Below are positions 62,978-64,000 of a DNA stretch of 64,000 nt, piece after piece. The notes beneath the pieces are model-generated. The model saw nothing but the letters and a program-made list of their open reading frames with translations. It made no database searches and was not told where the DNA came from. The stretch is from Neoalteromonas flava. Lineage in GTDB: Bacteria; Pseudomonadota; Gammaproteobacteria; Enterobacterales; Alteromonadaceae. Position 1 is the stretch's first letter. Each line of letters opens with the position of its first letter. The stretch covers positions 186,001-250,000 of the forward strand of contig NZ_PEAX01000003.1 of the NCBI RefSeq assembly GCF_002807685.1, in the 5' to 3' direction. A program made the position numbers and the translations under genes.

Positions 62978-64000
62978 TTACTCAAAAGTACCTTTGATGA
63001 CAACTTGACCATTTTTAATATGTTGGCGCCCCTGCAAAAAGACACCATCTATACGGTTACTGCGATCTAACAGGATCAAATCAGCATCTTTGCCAACAGC
63101 AATTCGACCTTTTTGATGAAATTGCATGACGTCAGCCACGTTGCTGGTGAAAAAGGGAAGAATTGTGGCTAATGAATAACTTTCGTCGAGCAAACTGTAA
63201 AATACGTCAGTCATTGCTTGCGAACTGGCGAAATCCATTTTAGTCATGTGACCATGACAATCAAAGGTTGGTAAACAACCGCCACCGTCCGAGCTAATTG
63301 TTAATTTATCCTGTGGTAATGCCTGCTGAATATAACGTATCAATGCTTCAGCTGGCTCATAGCCAACATCGCCAGTTTCAAAAGCCGTTACGTCAATCCA
63401 ACACCCAAGTTTAGCCAGTTCACAGGCCTCCTCAAACAATGCTTTACGCCGATTAATATGCGTCGGATTGTAGGTACGTGCTGGGATTTCAGCTTGTGAC
63501 AAAGCGTCTCTCACCAGACTCAAGCCACGTTCACCATCACCTAAATGTAGATGCACGATACCAGCTTTACCTGTCATTAATCTGGCTACATGGGCATCTG
63601 CAGCGACTTTCAATAACTCATTCAGGGTAGGTTGACTAGAACGATGATCACTTATTGCCAGCTCGCCGACACCAATAATGGGTTCAATGAACACTATGTC
63701 GGATTTGACACTGCCGGTTAGTGTTGTGGGTGGCAGATGATAACCTCCCGTGTAGCAATAGGTTGAAAGCCCTTCTTCACGCAACGCATATACTTGTGCC
63801 AGCATTGATTCGGTATTGCGAGTAACATCATCCGTGCCTAATAATCCCACCGCTGTGGTCACACCAGCCCGGGTAAATTGGCTCAAAGGTACAGGCGGAA
63901 CGCGAGTGGCAAACCCTGCTTCGCCACCACCGCCGGTAATATGAGTGTGGCTGTCAATGAATCCCGGAATTAGCGCATTGCCATCGGCGTCAATCACCTC
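62978..64000 (-). CDS. iadA: Isoaspartyl dipeptidase (N-terminus outside window)
   Basis: Partial: the frame continues beyond the right window edge, where residues read EVIDADGNALIPGFIDSHTHITGG (split; positions about 63929-64000). The visible 340 residues match isoaspartyl dipeptidase of the amidohydrolase family: metal ligands in SHTHI, the carboxylated-lysine position as Glu in IGVGELAISDHR, GIVHLHLGDGERGL, NPTHINR, and the base aspartate in TISSDGGG. The end AVGKDADLILLD is typical of amidohydrolases. It cleaves beta-aspartyl dipeptides from damaged proteins or from peptide reserves. A normal full length is about 385-390, so about 40-50 residues are missing here. Confidence 0.9.
   Translation of the reverse strand, partial: EVIDADGNALIPGFIDSHTHITGGGGEAGFATRVPPVPLSQFTRAGVTTAVGLLGTDDVTRNTESMLAQVYALREEGLSTYCYTGGYHLPPTTLTGSVKSDIVFIEPIIGVGELAISDHRSSQPTLNELLKVAADAHVARLMTGKAGIVHLHLGDGERGLSLVRDALSQAEIPARTYNPTHINRRKALFEEACELAKLGCWIDVTAFETGDVGYEPAEALIRYIQQALPQDKLTISSDGGGCLPTFDCHGHMTKMDFASSQAMTDVFYSLLDESYSLATILPFFTSNVADVMQFHQKGRIAVGKDADLILLDRSNRIDGVFLQGRQHIKNGQVVIKGTFE

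Noticed and set aside
1-64000. Mobile elements, CRISPR arrays, tRNA genes or prophage in the window
   Set aside because: No transposase or integrase frames, no repeat-spacer pattern and no cloverleaf were found on either strand; the only toxin-antitoxin pair has no mobile-element neighbours.

Overview
The window reads as chromosomal DNA of a Gram-negative, marine-type gammaproteobacterium, most likely of the order Alteromonadales. This is inferred from the protein style, outer-membrane and TonB-free porin genes, split pntA/pntAB/pntB, and an amylosucrase plus fructokinase pair of the kind known from Alteromonas. No tRNA, rRNA, CRISPR array, insertion sequence or phage gene was seen.

Layout. 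1-5.3 kb: the end of an FtsX-type permease, then an exported DJ-1/PfpI-like protein in an apparent operon with an OmpR-type response regulator and a histidine kinase, meeting an exported unknown on the other strand. 5.7-22.6 kb: a complete assimilatory nitrate cluster. NasT (ANTAR antiterminator) and NasS (nitrate sensor) come first. An attenuator leader follows, with two A1/G4 hexaloop hairpins and a strong terminator. Then come nrtA-nrtB-ATPase (nitrate ABC importer), an outer-membrane porin, nirBD (nitrite reductase), nasA (nitrate reductase), a SUMT for siroheme, a TrpD2/YbiB-like gene, moaA, mobA and, convergent, moeA for the molybdenum cofactor. Nitrate is thus imported, reduced to nitrite and then to ammonium, with both cofactors partly supplied by the same locus, and the leader RNA can couple expression to nitrate sensed by NasS/NasT.

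22.6-30.1 kb: a decayed short-chain dehydrogenase, two tandem GH17-like glycosidases without signal peptides, an exported S10 serine carboxypeptidase-like enzyme, then pntA/pntAB/pntB transhydrogenase with a bidirectional terminator. 30.1-34.7 kb: a four-gene MacAB-like ABC export operon. 35.0-44.0 kb: two lipoproteins, an HDOD protein, a GAF protein with a degenerate GGDEF domain, an exported trypsin-like protease, a tiny exported peptide next to a small membrane protein, CCA-adding enzyme, and a TPR/membrane protein pair.

44.5-48.5 kb: a sucrose module (LacI regulator, amylosucrase, ROK fructokinase) with a LacI-type operator directly downstream of a good promoter. 48.7-59.8 kb: TldD (with Tat signal) and TldE, then a six-gene DUF4159-MoxR-DUF58-BatA-like operon. 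59.8-61.0 kb: a Xre/RES toxin-antitoxin pair with an inverted repeat over its -35 box. 61.0-64.0 kb: an ABC ATPase/permease pair with a His cluster, and isoaspartyl dipeptidase cut by the window end.

The observations I rate highest are the ANTAR leader RNA, the Tat-signal TldD beside a signal-less TldE partner, the small peptide/membrane protein pair, and the TrpD2-like gene inside the nitrate operon.
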